Assembly (NCBI RefSeq): GCF_007859075.1
Contig: NZ_VOAK01000011.1
Span: 124,001-188,000, forward strand
Direction: 5' to 3'
From: Gemmobacter aquaticus
GTDB lineage: Bacteria > Pseudomonadota > Alphaproteobacteria > Rhodobacterales > Rhodobacteraceae
DNA length: 64,000 nucleotides
A program made the position numbers and the translations under genes. A model generated the notes under the pieces. It saw only the letters and a program-made list of their open reading frames with translations, searched no databases and was not told where the DNA came from. Every line of letters starts with the position of its first letter. Position 1 is the first letter of the stretch. This document shows positions 35,495 to 43,777 of this stretch, in pieces.

Positions 35495-35535
35495 GGGCCA
35501 TCTCCGTTCGTCCCGCCTTGCTGGGGTCGCGTCGG

Positions 35536-36114
35536 TTATTCCAGAATCTCGCCAGGTTCTACCCCCCAAAGGGCGGCTTTGGACACCCAACCGCGCTCTC
35601 CGCCCGAGACGAAGCGGCACCAGTCGGGCGTGCATTCCTGAATCCGGCCGATCACGCCACGTTCTGCGCGGGCGATCACTTCGGCATTGCTGTCGGGACC
35701 CGACCGAAGATCGGCCATTTCGGCAATGATCAGCGCCGAGCGTACGCCAGAGAGCAGCGAGTAGTGGACCCAACCGCCCAGGCCCTCCTGGTCCTCGACC
35801 CGGCGCCAGTTTTCATACTCGGCAGTGATCTTCAGCGGCATCCCGGCACGGCGAAACACCCAGTCGATGCGGTGCGACAGGCCGGGGCCGCGCCGCGCGT
35901 TCCCCTCATCGGTCTTCAGTGTCACGAATCGCGGCAGGGGCAGGCTGGTCACCTGACCCTTTGACGGGTCGCGCGTCACCGGCGGTGCGGCGACTGCCTG
36001 ATTGCCGCCGGTATCTTCTGCGCTGACCGGTGGGTCGGTCTGCGCAAGTCCTGCTGTCGCAAGGACCAACGCAACAAAGGATGCCTGAAAAACTTGCCCG
36101 AAACGCCTGTTCAT
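35536..36114 (-). CDS. Exported protein with two bacterial SH3 domains
   Basis: A 192-residue protein with a signal peptide (MNRRFGQVFQASF, hydrophobic to AGLAQ), a low-complexity linker and two SH3b-like repeats: FVTLKTDEGNARRGPGLSHRIDW with WRRVEDQEGLGGWVHYSLLSG, and MADLRSGPDSNAEVI with WCRFVSGGERGWVSKAALWG. SH3b modules in exported proteins usually bind cell-wall peptides. The start at 36114 has a GAGGA ribosome site. It is divergent from the reductase gene upstream. Role otherwise unknown. Confidence 0.82.
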   Translation of the reverse strand: MNRRFGQVFQASFVALVLATAGLAQTDPPVSAEDTGGNQAVAAPPVTRDPSKGQVTSLPLPRFVTLKTDEGNARRGPGLSHRIDWVFRRAGMPLKITAEYENWRRVEDQEGLGGWVHYSLLSGVRSALIIAEMADLRSGPDSNAEVIARAERGVIGRIQECTPDWCRFVSGGERGWVSKAALWGVEPGEILE

Positions 36115-36166
36115 CTCGTTCCTCATTTGCCGTACGAGGGAAATGGCCCTGCTGCGGCAGTTTGCG

Positions 36167-36181
36167 CGCAATAAAATTGCG
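36167..36181. promoter_or_regulatory. Short inverted repeat between SH3 and reductase genes
   Basis: CGCAAT (36167-36172), AAA, ATTGCG (36176-36181) in the divergent promoter region, the most AT-rich spot there. Possible operator. Confidence 0.25.
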
Positions 36182-36275
36182 TCAGGGTCTTGTGCCTTGC
36201 CCCTCAACCCGGCACTTTGCCAGCAACGCGACCGATTTGGAAGCACCGGACCCGAAATTCCCCCGGAGGATGGCC

Positions 36276-37262
36276 ATGCCCGCACAGCGCCTTGACGTGA
36301 TCGTGACCCGTCGCCTGCCCGAGGTGGTGGAAACACGGATGAAAGAGCTTTTCAATGTTGAGCTTCGCGACCCCGACGTGCGCATGTCGCGCGATGAACT
36401 GGTCGACGCGGTCAAGCGCTGCGATGTTCTTGTGCCCTGCGTCACCGATCAGATCGACGGCGGTATCATCAGCCAGGCAGGCGAGCGGCTGAAGCTGATT
36501 GCAAATTACGGAGCCGGGGTCGACCACATCGATGTCTCTACCGCCAGGGCGCGCGGTATTCTGGTGTCGAACACGCCGGGCGTCGGGGCCGAAGATACGG
36601 CCGACATGGTCATGGCACTGATCCTTGGTGTCGTGCGCCGCATCCCCGAGGGGATGGCCGAGATGCAGGCGGGCCGCTGGTCTGGCTGGGCGCCGATGGA
36701 CCATCTGGGCGGTCGCATCGGCGGTCGTCGTCTGGGGATCCTCGGAATGGGGCGGATCGGGCAGGCCGTGGCGCGCCGCGCCGGTGCCTTCGGGATGCAG
36801 ATCCACTATCACAACCGTCGGCGCGTGCATGACAGCATCGAGCAGGACCTTGATGCCACCTATTGGGAGAGCCTTGACCAGATGATTGCGCGGATGGACA
36901 TCATCTCGGTCAACTGCCCGCACACGCCGTCGACCTTCCATCTGCTGAATGCCCGGAGGCTGAAACTTCTGAAGCCTTCGGCCGTCGTGATCAACACCTC
37001 GCGCGGCGAGGTGATCGACGAGAACGCCCTGACGCGCGGCCTGCGCGCGGGCGAGATCGCGGGCGCCGGGCTTGATGTGTACGAGCACGGGCACGAGGTG
37101 AACCCGCGGTTGCGCGAGTTGTCGAACGTCGTCCTGCTGCCCCATATGGGCTCGGCCACCCATGAGGGCCGGATCGAGATGGGTGAGAAGGTCATCATCA
37201 ACATCAAGACCTTTGCCGACGGACATCGTCCGCCGGATCAGGTGGTGCCGGGGATGCTGTAA
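36276..37262 (+). CDS. D-isomer 2-hydroxyacid dehydrogenase, glyoxylate reductase-like
   Basis: A 328-residue reductase, with the NAD(P) motif LGILGMGRIGQAVARRA, followed by HYHNRRRV with basic residues suited to NADPH. Catalytic residues are in NTSRGEVIDENAL (Arg, then Glu in the following segment) and LLPHMGSATHEGR (His). GVDHIDVSTARARGI and SNTPGVGAEDTADM are family blocks. Sequence and length match glyoxylate reductases (GyaR-like). GGAGG precedes the ATG at 36276; an ATG at 36270 lies inside the spacer. It is the only plus-strand gene between the SH3 gene and the epimerase. Confidence 0.88.
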   Translation: MPAQRLDVIVTRRLPEVVETRMKELFNVELRDPDVRMSRDELVDAVKRCDVLVPCVTDQIDGGIISQAGERLKLIANYGAGVDHIDVSTARARGILVSNTPGVGAEDTADMVMALILGVVRRIPEGMAEMQAGRWSGWAPMDHLGGRIGGRRLGILGMGRIGQAVARRAGAFGMQIHYHNRRRVHDSIEQDLDATYWESLDQMIARMDIISVNCPHTPSTFHLLNARRLKLLKPSAVVINTSRGEVIDENALTRGLRAGEIAGAGLDVYEHGHEVNPRLRELSNVVLLPHMGSATHEGRIEMGEKVIINIKTFADGHRPPDQVVPGML

Positions 37263-37272
37263 GTCGGGGTCA

Positions 37273-38277
37273 TCAGACCGCGTAATAGTCCCGATACCAG
37301 TCGACAAAGCGTTGCACACCCACGCCGATATCGGTGCGGGGCAGGGCGCCTGTCAGGGCCTCGATCAAGGTGGCATCGGCCCATGTTGCGGGTACATCGC
37401 CCGGCTGCATGGGCAGCATGTTCTTTTGTGCCACGCGACCCGTCGCCGCCTCGATCGCGGCCACGAAATCCATCAACTGCACCGGCGCGCCGTTGCCGAT
37501 GTTGACCACGCGCCATGGCGCCACGGGCGATAGGCTGTCAAAGCTGCCCGCCGCCTGCCTGCCCGGAACGGCATCGATCAGCCGCACGATCCCTTCGACA
37601 AGGTCATCGATATAGGTAAAGTCGCGCCGCATGTCGCCATGGTTATAAACGTCGATCGGCTCGCCATTCAGGATCGCGCGGGTAAATTTGAAGAGCGCCA
37701 TGTCGGGGCGTCCCCACGGCCCATAGACCGTGAAGAAGCGGAACATGCTGGTCGGCAGATCATAGAGGTGGGCATAGCTATGCGCCATCGCCTCGGTCGC
37801 CTTCTTGGTCGCGGCGTAGAAGCTCATCTGGTGATCGGCCTTGTGCACCTCGGCATAGGGCATTTCGGTGTTCGCGCCATAGGCCGATGAGGTGGAGGCG
37901 AGAAGCATATGCTGCGGCGGCACGGCGCGCGCGGCCTCCAGCACCTCGAACGTGCCGATCAGGTTGGCATCCACATAGGATCGTGGCGCGTCGATCGAAT
38001 AGCGCACGCCCGCCTGCGCTGCCAGATGCACGATCACATCGGGGCAGAACTCCTCGACCAGTCCGCGCACCAGACCGGGCGCCTCGAGCAGACCTTCGAC
38101 CGCGCGAAAGCCGGGCGACTGGCTGAGCATCGCGTGTCGGCGCTGCTTCAACCGGATGTCGTAATAGTCGCTGATCGAATCCAGTCCCAGCACCTGCCAG
38201 CCGTCTGCCAGCAAACGCTGGCATAGGTGATAGCCGATAAACCCCGCCGAACCGGTGACAAATGCCTTGCGTCCCAC
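37273..38277 (-). CDS. NAD-dependent sugar epimerase, UDP-glucuronate 4-epimerase-like
   Basis: A 334-residue short-chain extended dehydrogenase. The NAD motif is FVTGSAGFIGYHLCQRLLA and the catalytic YxxxK is in SFYAATKKATEAMAHSYAHLY. Other blocks are HLAAQAGVRYSIDAP, STSSAYG, RFFTVYGPWGRPDMALFKF and RRDFTYIDDLVEGI. These match UDP-glucuronate 4-epimerases (LpsL/Cap1J), which make UDP-galacturonate for surface polysaccharide. It starts 40 bp after the oxidoreductase gene on the same strand; a link to that catabolic locus is unlikely in function. Confidence 0.9.
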   Translation of the reverse strand: MGRKAFVTGSAGFIGYHLCQRLLADGWQVLGLDSISDYYDIRLKQRRHAMLSQSPGFRAVEGLLEAPGLVRGLVEEFCPDVIVHLAAQAGVRYSIDAPRSYVDANLIGTFEVLEAARAVPPQHMLLASTSSAYGANTEMPYAEVHKADHQMSFYAATKKATEAMAHSYAHLYDLPTSMFRFFTVYGPWGRPDMALFKFTRAILNGEPIDVYNHGDMRRDFTYIDDLVEGIVRLIDAVPGRQAAGSFDSLSPVAPWRVVNIGNGAPVQLMDFVAAIEAATGRVAQKNMLPMQPGDVPATWADATLIEALTGALPRTDIGVGVQRFVDWYRDYYAV

Positions 38278-38317
38278 GTTTGCCTCTTCAATGCGCCCTT
38301 GCCCCCCGGGCTGAAGA

Positions 38318-39562
38318 TCAGAACCGGGTCACGGCATAGGGCGCAAGGTCGATCCCGGTCTGGCGCCCGGCCGTGATATCGGCGACGATCCGTGCCGTGA
38401 TGGGCGCCAATGTCAAGCCGATATGACCATGTCCATAGGCGTGGATCACGTCACTGCCCGCGCGTGAGGCAGATATGACGGGTAGGCTGTCAGGTATGGA
38501 CGGACGAAACCCCATCCAGTCGCGGCTTGGGGCGCCCAGATCGGGAAAGATCGCCCTCGCCCCTTCGATTAGCCGGGCCACTCGATGGGGCGAGGGGGGT
38601 GCCGTCAGCCCGCCCAGCTCGACCGTACCCGCAACCCGCAGCCGTCCCGCCATCGGGCAGAGGTAAAACCCCCGCGTTGTGGGGCAGGACGGGCGCGTAA
38701 GGCGCGGCGCGGGCATGTCCCATTCCACATGGTAGCCGCGCTCGGTGTCCAGCGGAACGCGGTCGCCCGCCTGTGCGGCAAGCCTGCGGGAATGCGCGCC
38801 CGCGGCGAGGATCACGGTCCGGGCCCGGATGCTGGTCTGTGCGGTTCCCAGCCTGACACCGCCGGGGGTGCGCGTCAGCCGGTCAACGCGCTGCGCGATA
38901 TGGCGGACGCCCACGGCCTGCAGCCGGGCCGCCAGCCTACGCATCATCTGGCCGGGGTCCGCAAGGAAGGTGGCCTTGGGGAAGAAGGCCGCGCCGCCCT
39001 CCACCCCGGGCAGGCCGGGCTCCATGGCGGCAAGCGTCGAGGGATCGATCAACTCGACCGCGATGCCAAGGCTGCGACGATGGGTCATGTCGCGCTCTGC
39101 CGCGGCAAAGGCCTTGCGTGTTTCGTACAGATACAGGCAGCCGCGGTGCTGCAGGATGCCCGCGCCGCCGATCTCGGTTGCCAATTCCTGCCATTCGGCA
39201 TTGGCCGATGCGACCAGCGCCGCAATCGCGCGTGCATTGGCGGCGGCCGCGCCGGGCAGGCTTTGGCGCGCAAAGCGCAAAAGCCAAGGTGCCAGTGCGG
39301 GCAGCGCCGCCTGCCGGATCGCCAGCGGCGAGTTGCGGTCGAAGAGTAGCGAGGGCAGGTTTTTCAGCACCTCGGGTGTGCCGACTGGCTGCACGGCATA
39401 GTCGGCGATGGTCCCGGCGTTGCCGTAGGATGCGCCCATCCCCGGCTCGGCAGGATCGAGGATCACGACCTCTCGCCCCTCGGCTGCCAGCCGAAGGGCG
39501 CAGGCCATGCCGATCACGCCTGCGCCGATCACGGCGATTTCGGTGTCGATTTCCTCTGCCAT
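38318..39562 (-). CDS. FAD-dependent D-amino acid dehydrogenase / amine oxidoreductase (DadA-like)
   Basis: A 414-residue DAO-family flavoprotein. The dinucleotide motif is IAVIGAGVIGMACALRLAAEG, then GMGASYGNAG and the C-terminal GFRPSIPDSLPVI and HIGLTLAPITARIVAD. DadA-type enzymes pass electrons to the respiratory chain. It is the last gene of the putative gamma-glutamyl operon, 34 bp after the iron alcohol dehydrogenase, so its likely substrate is an amine or amino acid produced there. The start is uncertain: ATG at 39562 or ATG at 39580, the latter inside a hairpin. Confidence 0.85.
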   Translation of the reverse strand: MAEEIDTEIAVIGAGVIGMACALRLAAEGREVVILDPAEPGMGASYGNAGTIADYAVQPVGTPEVLKNLPSLLFDRNSPLAIRQAALPALAPWLLRFARQSLPGAAAANARAIAALVASANAEWQELATEIGGAGILQHRGCLYLYETRKAFAAAERDMTHRRSLGIAVELIDPSTLAAMEPGLPGVEGGAAFFPKATFLADPGQMMRRLAARLQAVGVRHIAQRVDRLTRTPGGVRLGTAQTSIRARTVILAAGAHSRRLAAQAGDRVPLDTERGYHVEWDMPAPRLTRPSCPTTRGFYLCPMAGRLRVAGTVELGGLTAPPSPHRVARLIEGARAIFPDLGAPSRDWMGFRPSIPDSLPVISASRAGSDVIHAYGHGHIGLTLAPITARIVADITAGRQTGIDLAPYAVTRF

Positions 39563-39570
39563 CGGCCTGC

Positions 39571-39590
39571 GCGGGCGCATCTGCGCCCGC
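39571..39590 (+). terminator. Hairpin between adh and dadA-like genes
   Basis: GCGGGCGCA (39571-39579) pairs with TGCGCCCGC (39582-39590). In plus orientation it is followed by GTTTTC. In minus orientation it lies between the two genes and may affect translation of the downstream gene. Confidence 0.45.
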
Positions 39591-39596
39591 GTTTTC

Positions 39597-40757
39597 CTAC
39601 ATGCAGGCGTCGAACAGCGCGCGGGTATTCTCGCGCGTCATGGCGATCGGGTTGCCACCGCAGGAAGGATCCTCCAGCGCCATCTCGGTCAACTCGTCCA
39701 GCCGCGCGGGATCAACGCCCATCGCGGTCAGATTGGCCGGGATCGCAAGCTTCTCGCGCAGCGCCATGATCGCGGCGCGGAAGCCATCAAACCCGCCCGC
39801 GATGCCCAGATAGGCTGCCGCACGCTCGATCCGCTCTTCAATCGCCGGGCGGTTGAAATCCAGCACCATGGGCATCACGACGGCATTGGTGGTGCCATGG
39901 TGGGTGTTGTAGACCGCGCCGATCGGGTGGCTCAGGCTGTGGATCGCCCCCAGACCTTTCTGGAAGGCCACGGCGCCCATGGCGGCCGCGCTCATCATAT
40001 GGGCGCGGGCGTCGAGGTCGTTCGGATCGTCATAGACCTTGGGCAGGTTTTCAAACACCAGCCGCATCCCCTCCAGCGCGATGCCCTGGCTCATGGGGTG
40101 GTAGAACGGGCTGCAATAGGCCTCAAGGCAATGCGCCAGCGCGTCCATTCCCGTCCCGGCGGTGATGAAGCGCGGCATGCCGACGGTCAGGGCCGGATCG
40201 CAGATGGTGACGACTGGCATCAGTTTGGGGTGGAAGATGATCTTTTTCTTGTGGGTGGCCGAATTCGTCAGAACGCCTGCCCGGCCCACTTCAGACCCGG
40301 TTCCGGCGGTGGTGGGCACCGCGATGATCGGCGCGATCTTGTCGGCATCGGCGCGGGTGTACCAGTCGTCGATATCCTCAAGATCCCAGACCGAGAGATC
40401 GGCACGCTGATGGGCCATCAGCGCAATCATCTTGCCCAGATCCAGCGCCGAGCCGCCCCCGAAGGCCACCACACCGTCGTGGCCGCCAGCGAGATAGGCC
40501 TTGATCCCCTCTGCCATGTTGATCTCGTTGGGGTTGGGGTCAACTTCCGAGAACACGGCATCGCCAAGCCCTGCGGCCTTCAGCACAGCCACCGCATCGG
40601 CCGTGATCGGCAGGGCCGCCAGCGCCCGGTCGGTCACCAGGAGCGGGTTGGTGATGCCGCTGGCCATGCAATGCCCGGCCAGCTCGGAAATCCGGCCCAC
40701 GCCAAACTTGATTGCGGTCGGGTAAGACCAGTTCCGGTTCGGAACGTTGTGGGTCAT
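39597..40757 (-). CDS. Iron-containing alcohol dehydrogenase (group III)
   Basis: A 386-residue Fe-ADH. Cofactor region VVAFGGGSALDLGKMIALM and PTTAGTGSEVGRAGV. Iron ligands lie in GTGMDALAHCLEAYCSPF (Asp, His) and AIHSLSHPIGAVYNTHHG (two His). It would oxidise a primary alcohol to an aldehyde. Its ATG at 40757 overlaps the aldehyde dehydrogenase stop (ATGA), so the two are coupled and consecutive in a pathway: alcohol to aldehyde to acid. Confidence 0.92.
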   Translation of the reverse strand: MTHNVPNRNWSYPTAIKFGVGRISELAGHCMASGITNPLLVTDRALAALPITADAVAVLKAAGLGDAVFSEVDPNPNEINMAEGIKAYLAGGHDGVVAFGGGSALDLGKMIALMAHQRADLSVWDLEDIDDWYTRADADKIAPIIAVPTTAGTGSEVGRAGVLTNSATHKKKIIFHPKLMPVVTICDPALTVGMPRFITAGTGMDALAHCLEAYCSPFYHPMSQGIALEGMRLVFENLPKVYDDPNDLDARAHMMSAAAMGAVAFQKGLGAIHSLSHPIGAVYNTHHGTTNAVVMPMVLDFNRPAIEERIERAAAYLGIAGGFDGFRAAIMALREKLAIPANLTAMGVDPARLDELTEMALEDPSCGGNPIAMTRENTRALFDACM

Positions 40758-42139
40758 TTCGTCACCTTCTTCAGATGGTAGGATTTCGGGCGGGTGACCG
40801 AATGGAAGCCGAGATAGGACAGCGAGCCACCGCGCCCGGTATCCTTGCAGCCGGTCCAGCACAGCGCCGGGTCGAGATAGTCGCAGCGGTTCATGAACAC
40901 CGTACCGGTTTCGATCTGCGCGCCGATCGCGGCGGCGGCCTCGGGGTCGGCGGTCCAGATCGAGCAGGTCAGCCCATAGGGGCTGTCGTTCATCAGCTTG
41001 ATCGCTTCGTCGTCGCCCGACACCTTCATGATGCCGACGACAGGGCCGAAGCTTTCCTCCATCATCACGCGCATGCTGTGATCGACGTTCACAAGGATCT
41101 GTGGCGCAAGATAGGCGCCGCCATCATCGGCGGGGAAGTTCGCAGGGTCGATCAGGGCCTTTGCGCCTGCGGCCACCGCCTCGGCGATCTGGCCACGCAC
41201 CACGGCGGCGAAACGCTTGTTGGCCATCGGACCAAGGGTCGAAGAGGCATCAAAGGGGTTGCCCAGCTTCAGGGTGTTGACCCATGCGACGGCCTTTTCG
41301 ACAAAGGCATCGTAGAGGGATTCGTGCACATAGATCCGCTCGATCCCGCAGCAGCACTGGCCCGCATTGTACATCGCGCCATCCATCAGGCTGTCCACCG
41401 CCGCATCCAGATCGGCGTCGGCACGGACATAGCCGGGGTCCTTGCCGCCAAGTTCCAGCCCGGTTGCGGTAAAGGTGCCGGCGGCGGCCTTTTCAATGGC
41501 CGCGCCCCCGCCGACCGATCCGGTGAAGTTCACAAAGCCGAACGAGCGCGCGCCGATCAGCGCCTCGGTCGTGGCGTGATCGAGGACGACGTTCTGGAAT
41601 ACATCCTCGGGGATGCCAGCGGCATGGAAGGCTTCGGCTAGGCGCTCACCCACCTTCAGGGTCTGGCTCGCGTGCTTCAGGATCACGGTGTTGCCGGCAA
41701 TCAGCGCAGGCGCCAGCGTGTTGATCGTGGTGAGGTAGGGGTAGTTCCAAGGTGCGATGATGAAGACCACGCCCACGGCCTCACGCGCCAGATAGCGGGT
41801 GAAGCGGTCGCTGTCCTCGACCATGTCGGGGGCAAGCGTTTCAGCGGCGATCGAGGCCATATAGTTGGTGCGGTCATTGACGCCGCCCCATTCGCCGCCA
41901 AAGCGGGTCGGGCGACCCATCTGCCAGGCCAGTTCCTCGACCAGCGTCTCCTTGATCTCCATGAGCTTCGCGACACCGGCCTTGACCAGCGCGATACGCT
42001 CTTCCAGCGGGCGGGCGGCCCAGCCTTTTTGCGCGGCCTTGGCCCGTGCGGCGGCGGCAAAGGCGTCCTCGCGAGAAAGCGGCATGCGCTCCAGCCAGAC
42101 CGAGCCATCGACCGGCGAAATCAGTTGAATGGGTTTCAT
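40754..42139 (-). CDS. NAD(P)-dependent aldehyde dehydrogenase
   Basis: A 461-residue ALDH. PWNYPYLTTINTLAPALIAGN is the NAD-site block and FTGSVGGGAAIEKAA follows. The catalytic Glu is in LELGGKDPGYV and the catalytic Cys in NAGQCCCGIERIYVHE; EESFGPVVGIMKV is the late signature. Start at 42139 (MKPIQLISPV) has GAGGA upstream. It is coupled to the iron ADH downstream. Proposed substrate is a gamma-glutamyl-amino-aldehyde, by analogy with PuuC and the ethanolamine/isopropylamine routes; not demonstrated. Confidence 0.9.
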   Translation of the reverse strand: MKPIQLISPVDGSVWLERMPLSREDAFAAAARAKAAQKGWAARPLEERIALVKAGVAKLMEIKETLVEELAWQMGRPTRFGGEWGGVNDRTNYMASIAAETLAPDMVEDSDRFTRYLAREAVGVVFIIAPWNYPYLTTINTLAPALIAGNTVILKHASQTLKVGERLAEAFHAAGIPEDVFQNVVLDHATTEALIGARSFGFVNFTGSVGGGAAIEKAAAGTFTATGLELGGKDPGYVRADADLDAAVDSLMDGAMYNAGQCCCGIERIYVHESLYDAFVEKAVAWVNTLKLGNPFDASSTLGPMANKRFAAVVRGQIAEAVAAGAKALIDPANFPADDGGAYLAPQILVNVDHSMRVMMEESFGPVVGIMKVSGDDEAIKLMNDSPYGLTCSIWTADPEAAAAIGAQIETGTVFMNRCDYLDPALCWTGCKDTGRGGSLSYLGFHSVTRPKSYHLKKVTK

Positions 42140-42140
42140 G

Positions 42141-42201
42141 GTATTCGTCCTCAATGGGCGGGCTGTCCCGCCGATCCCGTAGGGCGGGGCGATGCCCCGC
42201 C
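42141..42201 (-). promoter_or_regulatory. Two hairpins between the GS-like and ALDH genes
   Basis: GGCGGGGC (42183-42190) pairs with GCCCCGCC (42194-42201) just after the ligase stop, and a second GGCGGG / CCCGCC-type stem follows before the ALDH ribosome site. No T-run, so more likely mRNA stabilisation or attenuation than termination. Confidence 0.5.
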
Positions 42202-42208
42202 GCATTTG

Positions 42209-43573
42209 TCACGCCCGGTCAAAACCGCGGCTGCGTTCCCAATCGGTCACGACGCGATTCTGTTCGTGCAACTCCCACTCGGCGGCGTGGGCGTAATGCT
42301 CGACCACCCCGTCGCCAAAGGCTGCGCGCAGCATGGCTGACCCCTTCAGTGCTGCGGCAGCCGCGCCAAGTGTCTTGGGGATTTCGCGCACGCCCTCGGC
42401 GCCGTACATGTCGCCTTTCATCTCGGGCTCAAGCGCCAGTTTCCGCTCGATCCCGTCAAGACCCGCCGCCAGAAGGGCCGCGCAAGCCAGATAGGGGTTC
42501 AGGTCCGCCCCGCCGATCCGGCATTCCACGCGCACGGCTTTTGTTCCCTCGCCGCAGACGCGGAAGCCTGCGGTGCGGTTGTCGCAAGACCAGACGGCCT
42601 TGGTGGGGGCGAACATGCCGACCACGAAGCGTTTGTAGCTGTTGACGAATGGCGCGAGGAAATAGGTGATTTCCTCGGCATGGGCCAGTTGCCCCGCCAT
42701 GTAGTGCTTCATCAGGTCGCTCATTCCGTGCGGGTCGGCGGTGTCAAGGAAGGCGGGCTGGCCGTCCTTCCAGAGAGACTGATGGATATGGCTGGAGGAG
42801 CCGGCCTTGCGATGATCATACTTGGCCATGAAGGTGACCGATGCGCCATGCGCCTGCGCGATCTGCTTGACGCCCAGCTTGATGATCGAATGCATGTCCG
42901 ACGTATCCATTGCGTCGGAATACTTGGCATTCACCTCTTCCTGGCCAGCGTCAGCCTCGCCCTTCGAGCATTCGATCGGAATACCCGCATCCCACAGCTT
43001 GTTGCGGATGTCGCGCATGATCGGCTCATCGGCGCTGGTGCCCCAGATCGAATAGTCGACGTTGTGGCGCGCCTTGGGCGTGGGCAGCGGGAAGCCGCGG
43101 TCAAAGAGGTCGGCAAAGCTTTCGTCGAACAGGAAGAACTCGAGCTCGGTCGCCATCATGGGCTCGTACCCCATGGCGCGGGCGCGCTCGACCTGGCGCT
43201 TCAGAATGGTGCGCGGCGCGTGGGGGACGGGTTCATGGGTATGATGATCCAGAACATCGCACATCACCATTGCGGTCCCGGGGGCCCAGGGCAGGCGGCG
43301 CAGCGTCGACAGGTCAGGCTTCATCACATAATCGCCATAGCCCGCAGCCCATGACGTGCTCTTGTAGCCGGGCACCGTGTACATCTCCATGTCGGTGGCC
43401 AGCAGGTAGTTGCAGCAATGAGTTTCGTCATGGGCGCCGTCCACAAAGTGCTGGGCAACGAAACGCTTGCCCATAAGGCGGCCTTGCATGTCAACAAGGC
43501 AGACGGCGACGGTGTCGATCTCGCCTGCGGCAACGGCAGCTTTCAGGGCATCAAAGGTCAGATTGGCGGGCAT
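42209..43573 (-). CDS. Glutamine synthetase-family gamma-glutamyl-amine ligase (PuuA/GlnA4-like)
   Basis: A 454-residue GS-fold enzyme. Metal and substrate motifs are ATELEFFLFDE, KGEADAGQEEVNAKY, GSSSHIHQSLW, NSYKRFVVGMFAPT, NRTAGFRVCGEG and RVECRIGGADLNPYL. The DGSS loop, whose Asp binds ammonium in true glutamine synthetases, is replaced by STSWAAGYGDYVM. There is no C-terminal adenylylation tyrosine motif. This argues for ligation of glutamate to an amine other than ammonia. It is followed by ALDH and ADH genes and preceded by TRAP genes in one operon. Amine identity is unknown; an amino alcohol fits the neighbours. Confidence 0.88.
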   Translation of the reverse strand: MPANLTFDALKAAVAAGEIDTVAVCLVDMQGRLMGKRFVAQHFVDGAHDETHCCNYLLATDMEMYTVPGYKSTSWAAGYGDYVMKPDLSTLRRLPWAPGTAMVMCDVLDHHTHEPVPHAPRTILKRQVERARAMGYEPMMATELEFFLFDESFADLFDRGFPLPTPKARHNVDYSIWGTSADEPIMRDIRNKLWDAGIPIECSKGEADAGQEEVNAKYSDAMDTSDMHSIIKLGVKQIAQAHGASVTFMAKYDHRKAGSSSHIHQSLWKDGQPAFLDTADPHGMSDLMKHYMAGQLAHAEEITYFLAPFVNSYKRFVVGMFAPTKAVWSCDNRTAGFRVCGEGTKAVRVECRIGGADLNPYLACAALLAAGLDGIERKLALEPEMKGDMYGAEGVREIPKTLGAAAAALKGSAMLRAAFGDGVVEHYAHAAEWELHEQNRVVTDWERSRGFDRA

Positions 43574-43737
43574 GTTTGCCTCTCGGTCAAAGGGGAAGGG
43601 AAGGGTTCAGAGCGATGCACAAAGCTCCGCCGCCGAACTCGGGCTTTCTGGGCCAGCAGCAGGGGCGCGCGACCGTTGCCATCTTCCTCTCCACCGGCTG
43701 CATCGGGCAGCCATTAATTTGATCATATCCGGGTTTG

Positions 43738-43765
43738 CCGAGAGGCGCAATGTGGCGCCTCTCGG
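43738..43765 (-). promoter_or_regulatory. Hairpin between dctP-like and GS-like genes
   Basis: CCGAGAGGCGC (43738-43748) pairs perfectly with GCGCCTCTCGG (43755-43765). Not followed by a T-run on the minus strand. It may set a higher level of the binding-protein mRNA relative to downstream enzymes. Confidence 0.6.
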
Positions 43766-43777
43766 CCGTTCGTCGCA

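Noticed and set aside
39597-42139. Reading the ADH-ALDH pair as a simple ethanol oxidation operon
   Set aside because: The linked GS-like ligase, FGase-type hydrolase and TRAP transporter make an amine or amino-alcohol substrate more likely, though ethanol oxidation cannot be excluded from sequence alone.
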